A stretch of 64,000 bases of DNA from Streptococcus marmotae (GCF_001623565.1 NZ_CP015196.1:1695501-1759500); one strand, 5' to 3'. Shown: positions 29,548 to 40,680, counted from the stretch's first letter. Notes: generated by a model not told the origin, from the letters alone. Translations and numbers: made by a program.

Positions 29548-30180
29548 ATGATGACATTATCAAGAGAAATTGCAGCACACTTGCTCGATATTAAGGCCGT
29601 ATATTTGCAACCAGAAGAACCATTTACTTGGGCTTCAGGCATTCAATCACCAATTTACACAGATAATCGTGTGACGCTTTCTTATCCAGACACACGTACC
29701 TTGATTGAAAATGGCTTTGTTGAAAAAATTAAAGAAGAATTTCCAGAAGTGGAAGTCATTGCAGGAACTGCAACTGCAGGGATTCCTCACGGAGCGATTA
29801 TTGCAGACCGAATGAACTTGCCATTTGCTTATATCCGCAGCAAACCAAAAGACCACGGAGCAGGCAATCAGGTAGAAGGTCGCATCGTGAAAGGGCAAAA
29901 GATGGTCGTGATTGAAGACCTGATTTCGACTGGCGGTTCTGTACTTGATGCAGTAGCAGCAGCAGAGCGTGAGGGTGCAGATGTCTTGGGTGTAGTCGCT
30001 ATTTTCACCTACGAATTGCCAAAGGCGGATGCTAATTTTGAGCAAGCAGGTGTGAAATTGGTTACCCTATCAAACTATACTGAGCTGATTAAGGTAGCCA
30101 AGGTACAGGGCTATATCAATGCAGATGGTTTGACATTGCTGAAGAAATTTAAGGAAAATCAAGAAACTTGGCAGGATTAG
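29548..30180 (+). CDS. pyrE: Orotate phosphoribosyltransferase
   Basis: 210 residues. Joins orotate and PRPP to give OMP. PRPP-binding loop [20 protein letters not shown], orotate side [16 protein letters not shown], and flexible loop [20 protein letters not shown] 29548 or 29551; AAAAGGAG is upstream. A rho-independent terminator 20 bp after the stop ends the transcript. Confidence 0.96.
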   Translation: MMTLSREIAAHLLDIKAVYLQPEEPFTWASGIQSPIYTDNRVTLSYPDTRTLIENGFVEKIKEEFPEVEVIAGTATAGIPHGAIIADRMNLPFAYIRSKPKDHGAGNQVEGRIVKGQKMVVIEDLISTGGSVLDAVAAAEREGADVLGVVAIFTYELPKADANFEQAGVKLVTLSNYTELIKVAKVQGYINADGLTLLKKFKENQETWQD

Positions 30181-30199
30181 TTCTGTTTTCAAACATTGT

Positions 30200-30229
30200 G
30201 GAGCTGGACAGTTTATCAGCTCCCTTTTT
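30200..30229 (+). terminator. Rho-independent terminator of pyrF-pyrE
   Basis: GGAGCTG (30200-30206) and CAGCTCC (30217-30223) with a 10-base loop, followed by CTTTTTG. Confidence 0.88.
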
Positions 30230-30256
30230 GTAACAATAGAAATCTTTTATCAAAAA

Positions 30257-30265
30257 TGCTATAAT
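30257..30265 (+). promoter_or_regulatory. Extended -10 promoter just before a membrane GT gene
   Basis: TGCTATAAT (TG-n-TATAAT). The -10 overlaps the first in-frame ATG (30264), so that ATG cannot be on the mRNA; the next one at 30273 lies at the expected transcription start. No RBS is present, so a leaderless mRNA is predicted. Confidence 0.6.
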
Positions 30266-30272
30266 GAGCAGT

Positions 30273-31760
30273 ATGTATCAGTTATTTTTTAAGTATCTGC
30301 AAAAAATAATGTGGCTTCTGCTTTTGTTTTGGCTAGCGGTTGTGATTAAGCATTTACTAGCTCTGCCTTGGATTGGGATAGGTCTTACGATCGTTATTTT
30401 CCTTCTCTATCTTGTCAAAAAAGAGCTGCTGGGTAAGGCTTATGCCTATGCCATGCGTCATAAAAAAGTCTTGTTGACCCTTGCACTGCTGTTTCAAATT
30501 GCGGTAGTGTTATCTGCTAATCTGCTGGTTAGGCGAGATGCTGCGGTAGTCATCACAGGGGCTTTACATCTGATAGAAGAGCAATCAATATCCAATTATC
30601 TGACACGAAATCCCAATAATCTGGCCATGTTTTTATATGCTAGAGGACTCTATCATCTGTTTGGAAAGGCGACCATTTGGGTACTCCAAGTTTTAGGAAT
30701 CCTTTATATGAATGGGACGGCTTATATTCTGTACCGAGTTGGTCGTGATTTCTTTAGTCAGCGAGTTGCGGATATGTTTTTTGGTCTCTACCTGCTCTTA
30801 CTTGGTTTTTCACCCTACGTCATTCAAACCTACACGGATATTACATCTCTTCCATTTTTGGCGGGCCAGCTTTATATAATGGTTGCCTTGCTGAAAGAAA
30901 AATGTTCTGTCAATCAAGGCTTGATTGGGCTAGGAGTAATCACAGCAGTTGCTAGTCTTCTTCGACCAACTGCCCTGATTAGTGTGATTGCCTTTAGTAT
31001 GGTCTTGTTTTTGAAGGGAAACTGGCAACGGTTTATCCATGCGATGGTTGTCTTGGGTTGTAGTTTTGGGCTAGTCTTTGGTAGCCTGAGCTATGGAATG
31101 AATCAGCAGGAAGAAGTAAGGATCATTCATGATGAAACCTTGGCAAAGGGACTGACAACCTTTATCAATCTAGGTTTAACCTATTCAGGAACGGATCAAG
31201 AAGATATGAAAAAAGGGTTGTTGCAGTATCTTCCTGTAGAACGTAGAAGTGATTACAATAATGGCATGTTTGCTCAAGTAAACGAAATCAAAGAAATCAA
31301 GCGTCGCCTCCATGCCTATACGCCTGTTTCTTTCATGGACCATTTAGGCTACAAGCTGAAAAATACGTTATACGATGGAGCCTTAAATTGGTTGTATACC
31401 AAGCCTGAAGATGAGAAAACGCCCTTGATTTCACCACTCTATGTCTATACCAAGGATAATGTGGTTGCAGAAGTTGTTCGCCAGTCAGTTATTCAGTATG
31501 ACGGGAGGTATTATGTTGCTTACAAAGCGATAAAACAAGTTGTTTGGCTCGTGACCGTTATTGGCTTATTTGGGGCGGTGTGGCGCTATCGGTCAGATGA
31601 TGTCATGAATTTTTTAAGTTTGGGGATTTTTGGTGGCATTCTATTTCTCATGATATTTGAGGGAGGAAAGACGCGGTATTTACTACAGTTTTTCCCACAG
31701 ATTGTATTGCTATCAAGCCTTGGCTTAACAAGGATGTTTAAAAAGGAAAGGAAGCTATGA
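30273..31760 (+). CDS. Multi-pass membrane protein, probable GT-C (lipid-linked sugar) glycosyltransferase
   Basis: About 495 residues with ten or more hydrophobic segments. Long extracytoplasmic-type loop with RRDAAVVITGALHLIEEQSI and a C-terminal soluble stretch before the last helices (GGKTRYLLQFFPQIVLLSSL). Layout resembles GT-C enzymes of the ArnT/PMT or GacL/YkcB kind. It overlaps by 4 bp with a DPM1-like GT2 that would make polyprenyl-phosphate sugar, so this protein probably takes that sugar and adds it to a cell-wall or lipoteichoic polymer on the outer face. No specific substrate can be named. Confidence 0.65.
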   Translation: MYQLFFKYLQKIMWLLLLFWLAVVIKHLLALPWIGIGLTIVIFLLYLVKKELLGKAYAYAMRHKKVLLTLALLFQIAVVLSANLLVRRDAAVVITGALHLIEEQSISNYLTRNPNNLAMFLYARGLYHLFGKATIWVLQVLGILYMNGTAYILYRVGRDFFSQRVADMFFGLYLLLLGFSPYVIQTYTDITSLPFLAGQLYIMVALLKEKCSVNQGLIGLGVITAVASLLRPTALISVIAFSMVLFLKGNWQRFIHAMVVLGCSFGLVFGSLSYGMNQQEEVRIIHDETLAKGLTTFINLGLTYSGTDQEDMKKGLLQYLPVERRSDYNNGMFAQVNEIKEIKRRLHAYTPVSFMDHLGYKLKNTLYDGALNWLYTKPEDEKTPLISPLYVYTKDNVVAEVVRQSVIQYDGRYYVAYKAIKQVVWLVTVIGLFGAVWRYRSDDVMNFLSLGIFGGILFLMIFEGGKTRYLLQFFPQIVLLSSLGLTRMFKKERKL

Positions 31761-32692
31761 TTTCAGTCATTGTCCCTTGCTTTAATGAAGAAGAAGCAAT
31801 TCCGATTTTTTACCAGGAAATGGAGAAAGTCCGTCAGGAAATGGCGGAAGATTTTGAATACCTCTTTATCAATGATGGCTCTAAAGACCGTACCTTAGAG
31901 GTATTACGTGATTTGGCGAGTCAAGATGAAGCTGTCCAGTACCTGTCTTTTTCAAGAAATTTTGGAAAGGAAGCGGCACTTTATGCAGGTCTAAAAGAAG
32001 CAAAGGGTGATTTGGTGACGGTCATGGATGTAGACTTGCAAGATCCGCCTGAACTGCTGATTGAAATGAAGGCTATGCTAGACAGCGATGCTGATTTGGA
32101 TTGTGTTGGAACACGTCGTGTTAATCGAGTTGGCGAGCCACCTATCCGGAGCTTTTTTGCGACTCTTTTCTACAAGTTGATGAATAGAATTAGTCAGGTT
32201 GAAATAGTTGACGGAGCTCGTGATTTTCGCTTGATGCGACGCCACATGGTCGATGGAATTTTAGAAGTGTCAGAGTATAACCGCTTTTCAAAGGGGATTT
32301 TTGCTTGGGTTGGCTTTGAGACGAAGTATCTGCCCTATGAAAATGTCGAACGTGTGGCTGGTGAGACCAGTTGGTCTTTCTGGAAATTACTGTCGTATTC
32401 CATTGAAGGAATGATTAATTTTTCAGAAGTTCCTCTGAATGTCGCCTCCTATCTTGGATTTTTGACCTTTCTCTTTTCTCTCTTGATGATGGGAGTGATT
32501 GTGTTTAAAACGCTTGTGTTTGGCGATCCAACAATCGGTTGGCCATCAACGATTTGTATCATTTTATTTTTAGGCGGTTTGCAGCTAATGACTATTGGAA
32601 TTTTAGGAAAATACGTCTCAAAAGTCTTTCTAGAGACCAAGAAACGTCCGATTTATTTAGTCAAAGAAAGAAGTAAGAAAAAGGAATCATAA
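31757..32692 (+). CDS. DPM1/GtrB-like GT2, polyprenyl-phosphate glycosyltransferase
   Basis: 311 residues. GT-A domain: [46 protein letters not shown] (DxD), and [10 protein letters not shown] with [16 protein letters not shown] near the membrane interface; two C-terminal membrane helices at residues ~230-300. Same architecture as GtrB, CsbB and GacI, which load glucose or GlcNAc on undecaprenyl phosphate. Start ATG overlaps the previous stop (ATGA), so the two are translationally coupled. No GtrA-like flippase is adjacent. Confidence 0.85.
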   Translation: MISVIVPCFNEEEAIPIFYQEMEKVRQEMAEDFEYLFINDGSKDRTLEVLRDLASQDEAVQYLSFSRNFGKEAALYAGLKEAKGDLVTVMDVDLQDPPELLIEMKAMLDSDADLDCVGTRRVNRVGEPPIRSFFATLFYKLMNRISQVEIVDGARDFRLMRRHMVDGILEVSEYNRFSKGIFAWVGFETKYLPYENVERVAGETSWSFWKLLSYSIEGMINFSEVPLNVASYLGFLTFLFSLLMMGVIVFKTLVFGDPTIGWPSTICIILFLGGLQLMTIGILGKYVSKVFLETKKRPIYLVKERSKKKES

Positions 32693-33345
32693 TGGACCAT
32701 TCGACCTGGCATGAATTAATCAAACAGCAGCTCCCTGAAGGGTATTTCGGGAAAATCAATCACTTTTTGGATTTTGTCTACGGACAAGGAGTAGTGTATC
32801 CGCCGAGGGAAAAAGTGTTTACTGCCATTCAGACCACAGCTTTAGAAGATGTCAAGGTGGTCATCTTGGGGCAGGATCCCTATCATGGTCCCAAGCAGGC
32901 ACAAGGCTTGAGTTTCTCCGTGCCCAATGATTTGCCAGTACCACCCTCTCTACAAAATATCTTAAAAGAACTGGCAGATGATGTGGGTGAAAAAGTCCAG
33001 CACGATTTGACACCGTGGGCGGAGCAGGGAGTTTTACTCCTCAATGCTAGTTTGACCGTTCCTGCTGGACAGGCCAATGGCCATGCTGGACAAATTTGGG
33101 AGCCCTTTACGGATGCCATTATCAAGGTGGTCAATCAAAAAGAAAGCCCAGTTGTCTTTATTCTCTGGGGGTCGTATGCACGTAAGAAAAAGTCTTTAGT
33201 GACCAATCCTCAGCATTTTGTTATTGAATCAGCTCACCCAAGTCCCCTGTCAGCTTATCGTGGTTTTTTTGGCAGCAAGCCTTTTTCACGAACCAATCAC
33301 TTTTTAGAAAACAAGGGACTAACGCCAATTAACTGGCTTTTGTAG
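32692..33345 (+). CDS. ung: Uracil-DNA glycosylase
   Basis: 217 residues, family 1 UDG. Catalytic [20 protein letters not shown] (Asp activates water), [18 protein letters not shown] and [13 protein letters not shown] (His and the DNA-intercalating loop). Removes uracil from DNA in base excision repair. Start overlaps the previous stop by one base. Followed by mutX and pyrC in the order seen in other streptococci. Confidence 0.97.
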   Translation: MDHSTWHELIKQQLPEGYFGKINHFLDFVYGQGVVYPPREKVFTAIQTTALEDVKVVILGQDPYHGPKQAQGLSFSVPNDLPVPPSLQNILKELADDVGEKVQHDLTPWAEQGVLLLNASLTVPAGQANGHAGQIWEPFTDAIIKVVNQKESPVVFILWGSYARKKKSLVTNPQHFVIESAHPSPLSAYRGFFGSKPFSRTNHFLENKGLTPINWLL

Positions 33346-33353
33346 GAGGAAAG

Positions 33354-33818
33354 ATGGTAAAATTAGCGACAATTTGTTATCTCGACAACGGAAAAGAATG
33401 GCTCATGTTGCACCGCAACAAAAAAGAAAATGATGTCCATGCCGGCAAATGGATTGGCGTTGGCGGCAAGCTAGAAGCTGGTGAAACTCCGCAAGAATGT
33501 GCTGTGAGAGAAATCTTTGAAGAAACAGGTTTGCATGCAAAGCCCGTCTTAAAGGGGATTATTACCTTTCCAGAATTTACGCCAGACCATGACTGGTATA
33601 CTTATGTCTTTAAGGCAACAGAGTTTGAGGGTGAGTTGAGGGATTGTGACGAAGGAACGCTTGAATGGGTCCCTTACGAGGAAGTGTTAGACAAGCCGAC
33701 CTGGGAGGGTGATCACACCTTTGTTTCTTGGTTACTGGATGACAAACCATTCTTTTCTGCTAAATTTAGCTATAAGGGTGAGGAGCTGGTAGACAGTCAG
33801 GTGGATTTTTATGAATAA
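33354..33818 (+). CDS. mutX: Nudix hydrolase MutX (8-oxo-dGTP diphosphatase)
   Basis: 154 residues. Nudix box [20 protein letters not shown] followed by FEETGL. N-terminus [20 protein letters not shown] is typical of MutX/MTH1-type sanitising enzymes. RBS AGGAGG lies just after the ung stop. Gene order ung-mutX-pyrC supports the name. Role: remove oxidised purine nucleotides and lower mutation. Confidence 0.92.
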   Translation: MVKLATICYLDNGKEWLMLHRNKKENDVHAGKWIGVGGKLEAGETPQECAVREIFEETGLHAKPVLKGIITFPEFTPDHDWYTYVFKATEFEGELRDCDEGTLEWVPYEEVLDKPTWEGDHTFVSWLLDDKPFFSAKFSYKGEELVDSQVDFYE

Positions 33819-33828
33819 AGGAGTAGAC

Positions 33829-35100
33829 ATGTTACTTATCAAAAATGGTCGAGTGATGGACCCTAAAACAGGATTTGATCAGGTGTGTGATGTCTTGGTT
33901 AAAGACAAGAAAATCGTGCAAATTGCAAAGAATATTGACGCAGACGCAAGCCGCGTTGTGGATGCGACAGGCATGGTTGTGGCTCCTGGTTTGATTGATA
34001 TTCATGTGCATTTTAGAGAACCTGGTCAGACCCACAAGGAAGATATTCATACAGGAGCCCTGTCTGCAGCTGCTGGTGGCTTTACGCGTGTGGTCATGAT
34101 GGCCAATACTAATCCAACCATTTCTACGGTTGAAACCTTGAAAGAGGTACTAGCTTCTGCCGAACGTGAAGCTATTCATATTCATTCGGTGGCGACCATT
34201 ACGGAGAATTTTGATGGGCAACACTTGACGGATTTTGAGGGCTTATTGAAAGCAGGGGCAGCAGGCTTTTCAGATGATGGCATTCCCTTGACCAGTAGTC
34301 GCGTGGTCCGTGAGGCTCTGGAAAAGGCGAAACAATTAGGGACCTTTATCAGTCTTCATGAAGAAGATCCAGAATTAAATGGTATTTTAGGGCTTAATGA
34401 AGAAATTGCCCGCAAGCATTTTCATATCTGCGGTGCAACAGGTGTAGCAGAATATAGCATGGTGGCGCGTGATGTCATGATTGCCTATGCAACCAAAGCG
34501 CCTGTTCACATTCAGCATTTGTCCAAGGAAGAAAGTGTCAAGGTAGTCGAATTTGCCCAGCAATTAGGGGCGCAAGTCACAGCTGAAGTAGCACCGCAGC
34601 ATTTTTCTAAAACGGAAAACCTACTCTTGACTCAAGGCAGCAATGCCAAGATGAATCCGCCTTTACGCTTGGAATCAGACCGCTTGGCAGTCATTGAGGG
34701 CTTGAAATCAGGAGTTATCTCCATTATCGCAACAGACCACGCCCCTCATCATCGTGATGAGAAAAATGTAGCTGATATTACCCAGGCTCCGTCTGGTATG
34801 ACAGGTCTTGAAACCTCTCTATCGCTTGGTTTGACCTATTTGGTTCAGGCAGGTCATTTGACCTTAATGGAGCTATTGGAAAAAATGACAATGAATCCTG
34901 CTAAGCTCTATCAGTTTGATGCAGGATATTTGGCAGAAAATGGACCAGCAGATCTGACGATTTTCTCTCCAGAACAAGCACGAACAGTTGCGCCTAACTT
35001 TGCTTCAAAAGCCAGCAATTCTCCATTTGTTGGAGAGGAGTTAGTCGGTCAAGTCTACTATACCATTTGTGATGGCAAAATTGTCTATGAGGTAGATTAG
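33829..35100 (+). CDS. pyrC: Dihydroorotase
   Basis: 423 residues from ATG 33829 (AAAGGAG upstream, inside the mutX stop region). Class I dihydroorotase: metal-binding [34 protein letters not shown], and the second Zn site [14 protein letters not shown]. Makes dihydroorotate from carbamoyl-aspartate. It lies outside both PyrR-attenuated units and no PyrR motif is seen before it, so it is probably controlled from the upstream promoter. Confidence 0.96.
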   Translation: MLLIKNGRVMDPKTGFDQVCDVLVKDKKIVQIAKNIDADASRVVDATGMVVAPGLIDIHVHFREPGQTHKEDIHTGALSAAAGGFTRVVMMANTNPTISTVETLKEVLASAEREAIHIHSVATITENFDGQHLTDFEGLLKAGAAGFSDDGIPLTSSRVVREALEKAKQLGTFISLHEEDPELNGILGLNEEIARKHFHICGATGVAEYSMVARDVMIAYATKAPVHIQHLSKEESVKVVEFAQQLGAQVTAEVAPQHFSKTENLLLTQGSNAKMNPPLRLESDRLAVIEGLKSGVISIIATDHAPHHRDEKNVADITQAPSGMTGLETSLSLGLTYLVQAGHLTLMELLEKMTMNPAKLYQFDAGYLAENGPADLTIFSPEQARTVAPNFASKASNSPFVGEELVGQVYYTICDGKIVYEVD

Positions 35101-35112
35101 AAAATAAAAAAA

Positions 35113-35141
35113 CTAAGGACATGGTTTCCTTAGATTTTTTT
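35113..35141. terminator. Bidirectional terminator between pyrC and plsY
   Basis: CTAAGGA (35113-35119) and TCCTTAG (35127-35133) with a 7-base loop, flanked by A6 on the left and ATTTTTTTATTTT on the right, so it serves both converging genes. The plsY stop codon lies inside the stem. Confidence 0.88.
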
Positions 35142-35771
35142 ATTTTGTTTGGTTAGATTCAATCCCCAAGGGACTAGATTTTCTTCTTTTTTGAGAATGC
35201 GCTCGATATTTTCTTTGTGTCGGACAATGACAAAGCTTCCTAAAAAGAGAATAACGAGGGTAAAGACGAGGTCGTAGCTGGGAATGAGAAAGCCAATACT
35301 TGGAAATAGCAGAGCTCCGACCATACCGAGGAGGGCGCCGATGACACTTGATAAGGATACCATTGACGTTAGGTAAAGCGTAACCGCAAAAACGAGAATG
35401 AGGTAAAGGCAAAAGAGGGGAGCAAATCCCATGAGCATACCTGCGGATGTTGCAACAGCCTTGCCTCCCTTAAACTGGGCAAAGAGTGGAAAGGTATGTC
35501 CTAGTACTGCCACCAAGCCAAATATAACAGGAGACACTCCTTCAGCATGAAGCAAGATGGGCAGAAGCACAGCTAAGGTCCCTTTTAAAAAGTCTACAAT
35601 AAAGACCGTAATGCCAGCTTGTTTGCCCAGAACACGGAAGGTATTGGTCGTTCCGATATTTCCCGAGCCATACTCGCGGATATTTTTATGAAAAAAGACT
35701 TGGCCAATCCACAAGCCAGAAGGGATTGAACCTAATAAGTAAGCAACCAATAGAAGTATTATCGTTTTCAT
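35130..35771 (-). CDS. plsY: Glycerol-3-phosphate acyltransferase PlsY
   Basis: 213 residues from ATG 35771 (GGGAGT upstream; the preceding ATG is too near the RBS). Five to six membrane segments. Conserved motifs [26 protein letters not shown] and [18 protein letters not shown], which bind glycerol-3-phosphate and acyl-phosphate. It makes lysophosphatidic acid at the inner membrane face. Divergent from parE, as in other streptococci. Confidence 0.95.
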   Translation of the reverse strand: MKTIILLLVAYLLGSIPSGLWIGQVFFHKNIREYGSGNIGTTNTFRVLGKQAGITVFIVDFLKGTLAVLLPILLHAEGVSPVIFGLVAVLGHTFPLFAQFKGGKAVATSAGMLMGFAPLFCLYLILVFAVTLYLTSMVSLSSVIGALLGMVGALLFPSIGFLIPSYDLVFTLVILFLGSFVIVRHKENIERILKKEENLVPWGLNLTKQNKKI

Positions 35772-35922
35772 CATACTCCCATTATACCATGAAATCGCTA
35801 GGAGACCTATTCTATAAACCAAAATATCTTGAGGAAAATGTGACAGCGGAAAACAATCACCATTTGCAAAAATAGGAAAAAACCTGTAAGATAATAAGGA
35901 TGAACAACACAGGAGGTTCCTT

Positions 35923-37866
35923 GTGGCAAAAAAGGAAATCAATATTAACAATTACAATGATGACGCGATTCAGGTGTTGGAAGGGCTGGATGCAGTCCGG
36001 AAACGTCCTGGGATGTATATCGGATCGACCGATGGAGCAGGACTGCATCATTTGGTCTGGGAAATTGTGGACAATGCAGTCGATGAAGCCTTATCAGGAT
36101 TTGGAGACCGGATTGATGTCACCATTCATAAAGACGGTAGCCTGAGTGTATCGGACCATGGGCGTGGTATGCCCGTTGGGATGCACGCCATGGGGATTCC
36201 GACAGTAGAGGTTATTTTTACAGTGCTTCATGCCGGAGGTAAATTCGGTCAGGGTGGTTATAAGACTTCAGGTGGTCTGCACGGGGTAGGTTCTTCTGTC
36301 GTGAATGCCCTATCTAGCTGGCTTGAAGTCGAAATTACACGTGACGGAGCTGTGTATCGCCAGCGTTTTGAAAATGGTGGTAAACCGGTAACAGGACTGG
36401 AAAAGGTTGGGACAGCTCCCAAGTCTAAGTCTGGCACTAAGGTTCGTTTTATGCCAGATAGCAGTATCTTTTCAACGACTGATTTCAAGTACAATACCAT
36501 TGCGGAGCGGTTAAACGAGTCAGCCTTTCTCTTGAAACAAGTAACCTTGACCCTGCTTGATGAGCGAACGGGTGAAGAAAGCCAATTCCACTATGAAAAT
36601 GGCGTGCAGGATTTCGTTAGTTATCTGAACGAAGACAAGGAAACCTTGACACCTGTTCTGTATTTCGATGGGGAAGAGAGTGGATTCCAAGTTGAAGTGG
36701 CGCTTCAGTATAATGATGGCTACTCAGATAATATCCTCTCCTTTGTCAATAACGTTCGTACCAAAGACGGAGGAACGCATGAGACAGGGCTTAAGACTGC
36801 CATTACCAAGGCCATGAATGATTATGCCAGAAAGATAGGTCTTCTCAAGGAAAAGGACAAAAACTTGGAAGGATCCGATTACCGAGAAGGTCTAGCAGCT
36901 GTCCTGTCGATCTTGGTACCTGAGGAGCATTTGCAGTTTGAAGGACAAACCAAGGACAAGTTAGGCAGTCCCCTTGCTCGTCCAGCGGTTGATAGTATCG
37001 TATCTGAAAAATTGACCTTCTTTCTTTTGGAAAATGGCGAATTAGCTTCTAATCTCATTCGCAAGGCCATTCGGGCAAGAGATGCGAGAGAGGCAGCACG
37101 CAAAGCCCGCGATGAAAGCCGAAATGGCAAGAAAAACAAGAAGGATAAGGGACTCTTATCTGGAAAATTAACTCCCGCCCAGTCCAAGAATGCAGCTAAA
37201 AACGAACTCTATCTGGTCGAGGGAGATTCAGCCGGCGGTTCTGCCAAACAAGGACGAGATCGCAAATTTCAGGCTATTTTGCCCCTTCGAGGAAAGGTTA
37301 TCAATACCGCCAAGGCTAAGATGGCTGACATTCTCAAAAATGAAGAAATCAATACCATGATTTATACCATTGGAGCTGGTGTTGGTTCGGACTTTAATCT
37401 GGAAGATGCCAATTATGACAAAATTATCATTATGACCGATGCGGATACGGATGGAGCCCACATTCAGACTCTCCTCTTAACCTTCTTTTACCGCTATATG
37501 CGCCCCTTAGTTGAGGCAGGAAAAGTCTATATTGCGCTACCGCCTCTTTACAAGATGAGCAAGGGAAAAGGCAAGCAGGAAAAAATCGCCTACGCTTGGT
37601 CAGACAACGAACTCGAGCAACTCCGTAAGGATTTTGGTAAGGGCACTATGTTGCAACGTTACAAGGGTCTTGGAGAGATGAACGCAGACCAGCTCTGGGA
37701 AACCACCATGAATCCTGACACCCGTACGCTGATTCGTGTGACTATTGAAGATTTAGCAAGAGCGGAACGCCGAGTATCGGTCCTCATGGGAGATAAGGTC
37801 GAACCTCGCCGCAAATGGATTGAAGATAACGTTCGATTTACCTTGGAAGAAGCGACGATTTTTTAA
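35923..37866 (+). CDS. parE: DNA topoisomerase IV subunit B (ParE)
   Basis: 647 residues from GTG 35923 with AGGAGG six bases upstream. GHKL ATPase domain: [20 protein letters not shown] then NAVDEALSG, and [14 protein letters not shown] (lid). Toprim: [20 protein letters not shown], then [15 protein letters not shown], and [14 protein letters not shown]. The plsY-parE-parC neighbourhood and parC-like downstream gene show this is topoisomerase IV, not gyrase. Decatenates daughter chromosomes. A 258-bp gap separates it from parC. Confidence 0.96.
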   Translation: MAKKEININNYNDDAIQVLEGLDAVRKRPGMYIGSTDGAGLHHLVWEIVDNAVDEALSGFGDRIDVTIHKDGSLSVSDHGRGMPVGMHAMGIPTVEVIFTVLHAGGKFGQGGYKTSGGLHGVGSSVVNALSSWLEVEITRDGAVYRQRFENGGKPVTGLEKVGTAPKSKSGTKVRFMPDSSIFSTTDFKYNTIAERLNESAFLLKQVTLTLLDERTGEESQFHYENGVQDFVSYLNEDKETLTPVLYFDGEESGFQVEVALQYNDGYSDNILSFVNNVRTKDGGTHETGLKTAITKAMNDYARKIGLLKEKDKNLEGSDYREGLAAVLSILVPEEHLQFEGQTKDKLGSPLARPAVDSIVSEKLTFFLLENGELASNLIRKAIRARDAREAARKARDESRNGKKNKKDKGLLSGKLTPAQSKNAAKNELYLVEGDSAGGSAKQGRDRKFQAILPLRGKVINTAKAKMADILKNEEINTMIYTIGAGVGSDFNLEDANYDKIIIMTDADTDGAHIQTLLLTFFYRYMRPLVEAGKVYIALPPLYKMSKGKGKQEKIAYAWSDNELEQLRKDFGKGTMLQRYKGLGEMNADQLWETTMNPDTRTLIRVTIEDLARAERRVSVLMGDKVEPRRKWIEDNVRFTLEEATIF

Positions 37867-38124
37867 TGAAAAGATTACTTATAGCTTATCAATAAGTAGA
37901 GACAGAAGATAGGCTTGGAGTGGTTACCTTCAGGAGAAATTGAAAGACCGTAGGTTCTCAACTTGGCATAAAAGCATAAGAGTGCTGACATCTTATAGTA
38001 TATTAGGCAACTATATAAAAAACAACAAAGTAAGAAAGGAAGGTTCAGTTGATTCTTTACAACTGAGCATGGGACTAATTTTCTAGGAAAAGTTTCGGCA
38101 AGCCGATTTGTCCCTTTGTATCTT
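37867..38124 (+). other. 258-bp leader/spacer between parE and parC
   Basis: No ORF with an RBS. It holds a hairpin near 38044-38067 (TTCAGTTG/CAACTGAG) and a small CGGC/GCCG pair near 38094. No clear promoter was found. The parC ATG at 38125 has no Shine-Dalgarno sequence, so this region may shape translation. Confidence 0.4.
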
Positions 38125-40575
38125 ATGAGTAACATTCAAAACATGTCCCTTGAGGACATTATGGGAGAGCGTTTTGGGCGCTACTCCAAATACATCATTC
38201 AGGAGCGGGCCTTGCCAGACATTCGGGACGGCTTGAAGCCTGTGCAACGGCGGATTCTTTATTCCATGAATAAGGATGGCAATACCTTTGATAAATCCTA
38301 TCGAAAATCAGCTAAGTCTGTCGGAAACATTATGGGGAATTTCCACCCTCACGGAGATTCATCGATTTACGATGCCATGGTTCGTATGAGTCAGGATTGG
38401 AAAAATCGTGAAATTTTGGTGGAGATGCATGGAAATAATGGTTCTATGGATGGTGATCCGCCAGCTGCTATGCGATATACCGAGGCACGCTTGTCTGAAA
38501 TGGCAGGCTTCCTGCTAGAGGATATCGAAAAGAAAACCGTACCATTTGCTTGGAATTTTGATGATACGGAGAAAGAGCCGACTGTATTACCTGCGGCCTT
38601 TCCAAATCTTTTGGTAAATGGGGCGACAGGGATTTCTGCTGGATATGCGACGGACATTCCACCGCACAATCTTGCAGAAGTTATTGATGCCGTGATTTAC
38701 ATGATTGACCATCCAACTGCTAAGGTCGAAAAACTCATGGAATTCTTGCCAGGACCTGATTTTCCAACCGGAGCGATTATCCAAGGGCGCGATGAAATCA
38801 AAAAAGCCTATGAGACTGGAAAAGGGCGCGTTGTCGTACGGTCTAAGACTGAAATTGAGCAGTTAAAAGGTGGCAAGGAGCAAATCATTGTCACAGAAAT
38901 TCCTTATGAAATCAACAAGTCTGTTCTGGTTAAAAAGATTGACGATGTGCGGGTCAATAATAAGGTAGCTGGGATTGCGGAAGTTCGTGATGAATCTGAC
39001 CGAACTGGTTTGCGTATTGCCATCGAACTCAAAAAAGAGGCTAATCGTGACTTGATTTTGAATTATCTTTTCAAATATACGGATTTACAGGTCAATTATA
39101 ATTTTAACATGGTTGCGATTGACAATTTCACTCCGCGTCAGGTTGGGATTGTTCCGATTTTGACCAGCTACATTGCCCACCGCAAAGAAGTCATTCTGGC
39201 TCGCAGCCGCTTTGACAAGGAAAAGGCTGAAAAACGCCTACATATTGTTGAGGGCTTAATTCGTGTCATTTCGATTTTGGATGAAGTCATTGCGCTTATT
39301 CGTGCTAGCGAAAACAAATCAGATGCTAAGGAAAATCTCAAGGTCAGCTATGATTTTACTGAAGAGCAGGCAGAAGCGATTGTGACCCTGCAACTTTACC
39401 GCTTGACCAATACGGACGTTGTCATTCTGGAGGAAGAAGAAGCAGAGCTTCGCGAGAAAATTGCCTACTTGGCTGCTATTATCGGTGATGAGCGTACCAT
39501 GTATAATCTCATGAAAAAAGAACTTCGTGAGGTTAAAAAGAAATTTGGCAATCCACGTCTGAGTGAGCTGCAAGATATGGCTAAAACTATTGAAATTGAC
39601 ACAGCAAGTCTTGTGGTAGAAGAAGAGACTTATGTAAGCATTACCAAAGCAGGCTATATCAAACGTACCAGTCCTCGTTCCTTTGCAGCTTCAACTGTAG
39701 AAGAAATCGGTAAACGTGACGACGATCGCTTAATCTTTATGAGCCCAGCAAAAACGACTCAACAGCTCTTGTTGTTCACAAGTCTAGGAAATGTTATTTA
39801 CCGACCTGTTCATGAATTATCTGACATCAAGTGGAAGGAAATTGGCGAACACCTCAGCCAGACCATTTCCAATTTTGAAGTTCGTGAAGAAATCATCTAT
39901 GCGGAATTAGTAGACAATTTTGATACAGGTGTCTATATTGCTGCAACCAAAATGGGACAAATCAAGCGTGTCGAGCGCAGTGAGTTCAGTCCTTGGCGAA
40001 CCTATAAGTCCAAATCCCTTAAATTTGCCAAATTGAAAAATGATGAGGATCAAGTGGTGTTTGTGGCACCGGCTCAGCTAGAAGATGTCATGCTCATCAC
40101 GAAAAATGGCTATGCCCTCCGCTTTACTAGCGAAGAAGTGCCCGTTGTGGGAGCTAAGGCAGCTGGTGTCAAGGCGATTAATTTGAAAGGTGACGATCTG
40201 GTAGCAGCAGCCTTTCTAGTGTTAAGTAAGGCCTTCTACCTCCTAACTCAGCGTGGAGCCTTGAAAAAAGTGTCAATAGATGAGATTCCAGCAACTAGTC
40301 GTGCCAACCGAGGTTTGCAAGTCTTGCGTGAATTAAAGGCTAAACCGCATCGGGTCTTTATTGCAGGGATGGTTCAAGGAGAAGTAGCTGAGGTTGATTT
40401 ATTCCACCAAGGAGATAGCTATGACGATCGGCAACTGTTACACGTTATCTCAAACTCCGGCAAGCACCATGAAGTCAATCTTTCAGAACTTTCCTTCTCA
40501 GAACGGACCAGCAATGGCAGCTTTATCTCTGATACGATTTCTGATGAAGAAGTCAGTGATGCTTATATCGTATAA
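38125..40575 (+). CDS. parC: DNA topoisomerase IV subunit A (ParC)
   Basis: 816 residues from ATG 38125 (MSNIQNMSLEDIMGERFGRY, as in pneumococcal ParC). Breakage-rejoining domain with catalytic Tyr in AAMRYTEARLS, GYATDIPPHNL, and C-terminal beta-pinwheel repeats. The quinolone-resistance region reads HPHGDSSIYDAMV: Ser79 and Asp83 are wild type in pneumococcal numbering, so no classical fluoroquinolone-resistance change here. No RBS is seen before the start. Terminator follows at 40580. Confidence 0.96.
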   Translation: MSNIQNMSLEDIMGERFGRYSKYIIQERALPDIRDGLKPVQRRILYSMNKDGNTFDKSYRKSAKSVGNIMGNFHPHGDSSIYDAMVRMSQDWKNREILVEMHGNNGSMDGDPPAAMRYTEARLSEMAGFLLEDIEKKTVPFAWNFDDTEKEPTVLPAAFPNLLVNGATGISAGYATDIPPHNLAEVIDAVIYMIDHPTAKVEKLMEFLPGPDFPTGAIIQGRDEIKKAYETGKGRVVVRSKTEIEQLKGGKEQIIVTEIPYEINKSVLVKKIDDVRVNNKVAGIAEVRDESDRTGLRIAIELKKEANRDLILNYLFKYTDLQVNYNFNMVAIDNFTPRQVGIVPILTSYIAHRKEVILARSRFDKEKAEKRLHIVEGLIRVISILDEVIALIRASENKSDAKENLKVSYDFTEEQAEAIVTLQLYRLTNTDVVILEEEEAELREKIAYLAAIIGDERTMYNLMKKELREVKKKFGNPRLSELQDMAKTIEIDTASLVVEEETYVSITKAGYIKRTSPRSFAASTVEEIGKRDDDRLIFMSPAKTTQQLLLFTSLGNVIYRPVHELSDIKWKEIGEHLSQTISNFEVREEIIYAELVDNFDTGVYIAATKMGQIKRVERSEFSPWRTYKSKSLKFAKLKNDEDQVVFVAPAQLEDVMLITKNGYALRFTSEEVPVVGAKAAGVKAINLKGDDLVAAAFLVLSKAFYLLTQRGALKKVSIDEIPATSRANRGLQVLRELKAKPHRVFIAGMVQGEVAEVDLFHQGDSYDDRQLLHVISNSGKHHEVNLSELSFSERTSNGSFISDTISDEEVSDAYIV

Positions 40576-40579
40576 GGAA

Positions 40580-40606
40580 AATCAGCCTTGGGCTGGTTTT
40601 TCTTTC
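40580..40606 (+). terminator. Rho-independent terminator of parC
   Basis: AATCAGCC (40580-40587) pairs with GGCTGGTT (40591-40598) across a 3-base loop, followed by TTTCTTTC. Confidence 0.85.
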
Positions 40607-40637
40607 GATGAAATTGTCTGAAAATTGAAAACAATGC

Positions 40638-40665
40638 TTGAAAATCTCGAAAAATGGTGTACAAT
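40638..40665 (+). promoter_or_regulatory. Promoter of ilvE
   Basis: TTGAAA at 40638-40643 and TACAAT at 40660-40665, spacer 16 bp. The transcript would carry the 161-nt palindromic element in its 5' leader. Confidence 0.65.
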
Positions 40666-40680
40666 AGTAAGTACAGAGTT

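Noticed and set aside
38350..38380. Fluoroquinolone resistance mutation in ParC
   Set aside because: The key residues read Ser79 and Asp83, the susceptible form.
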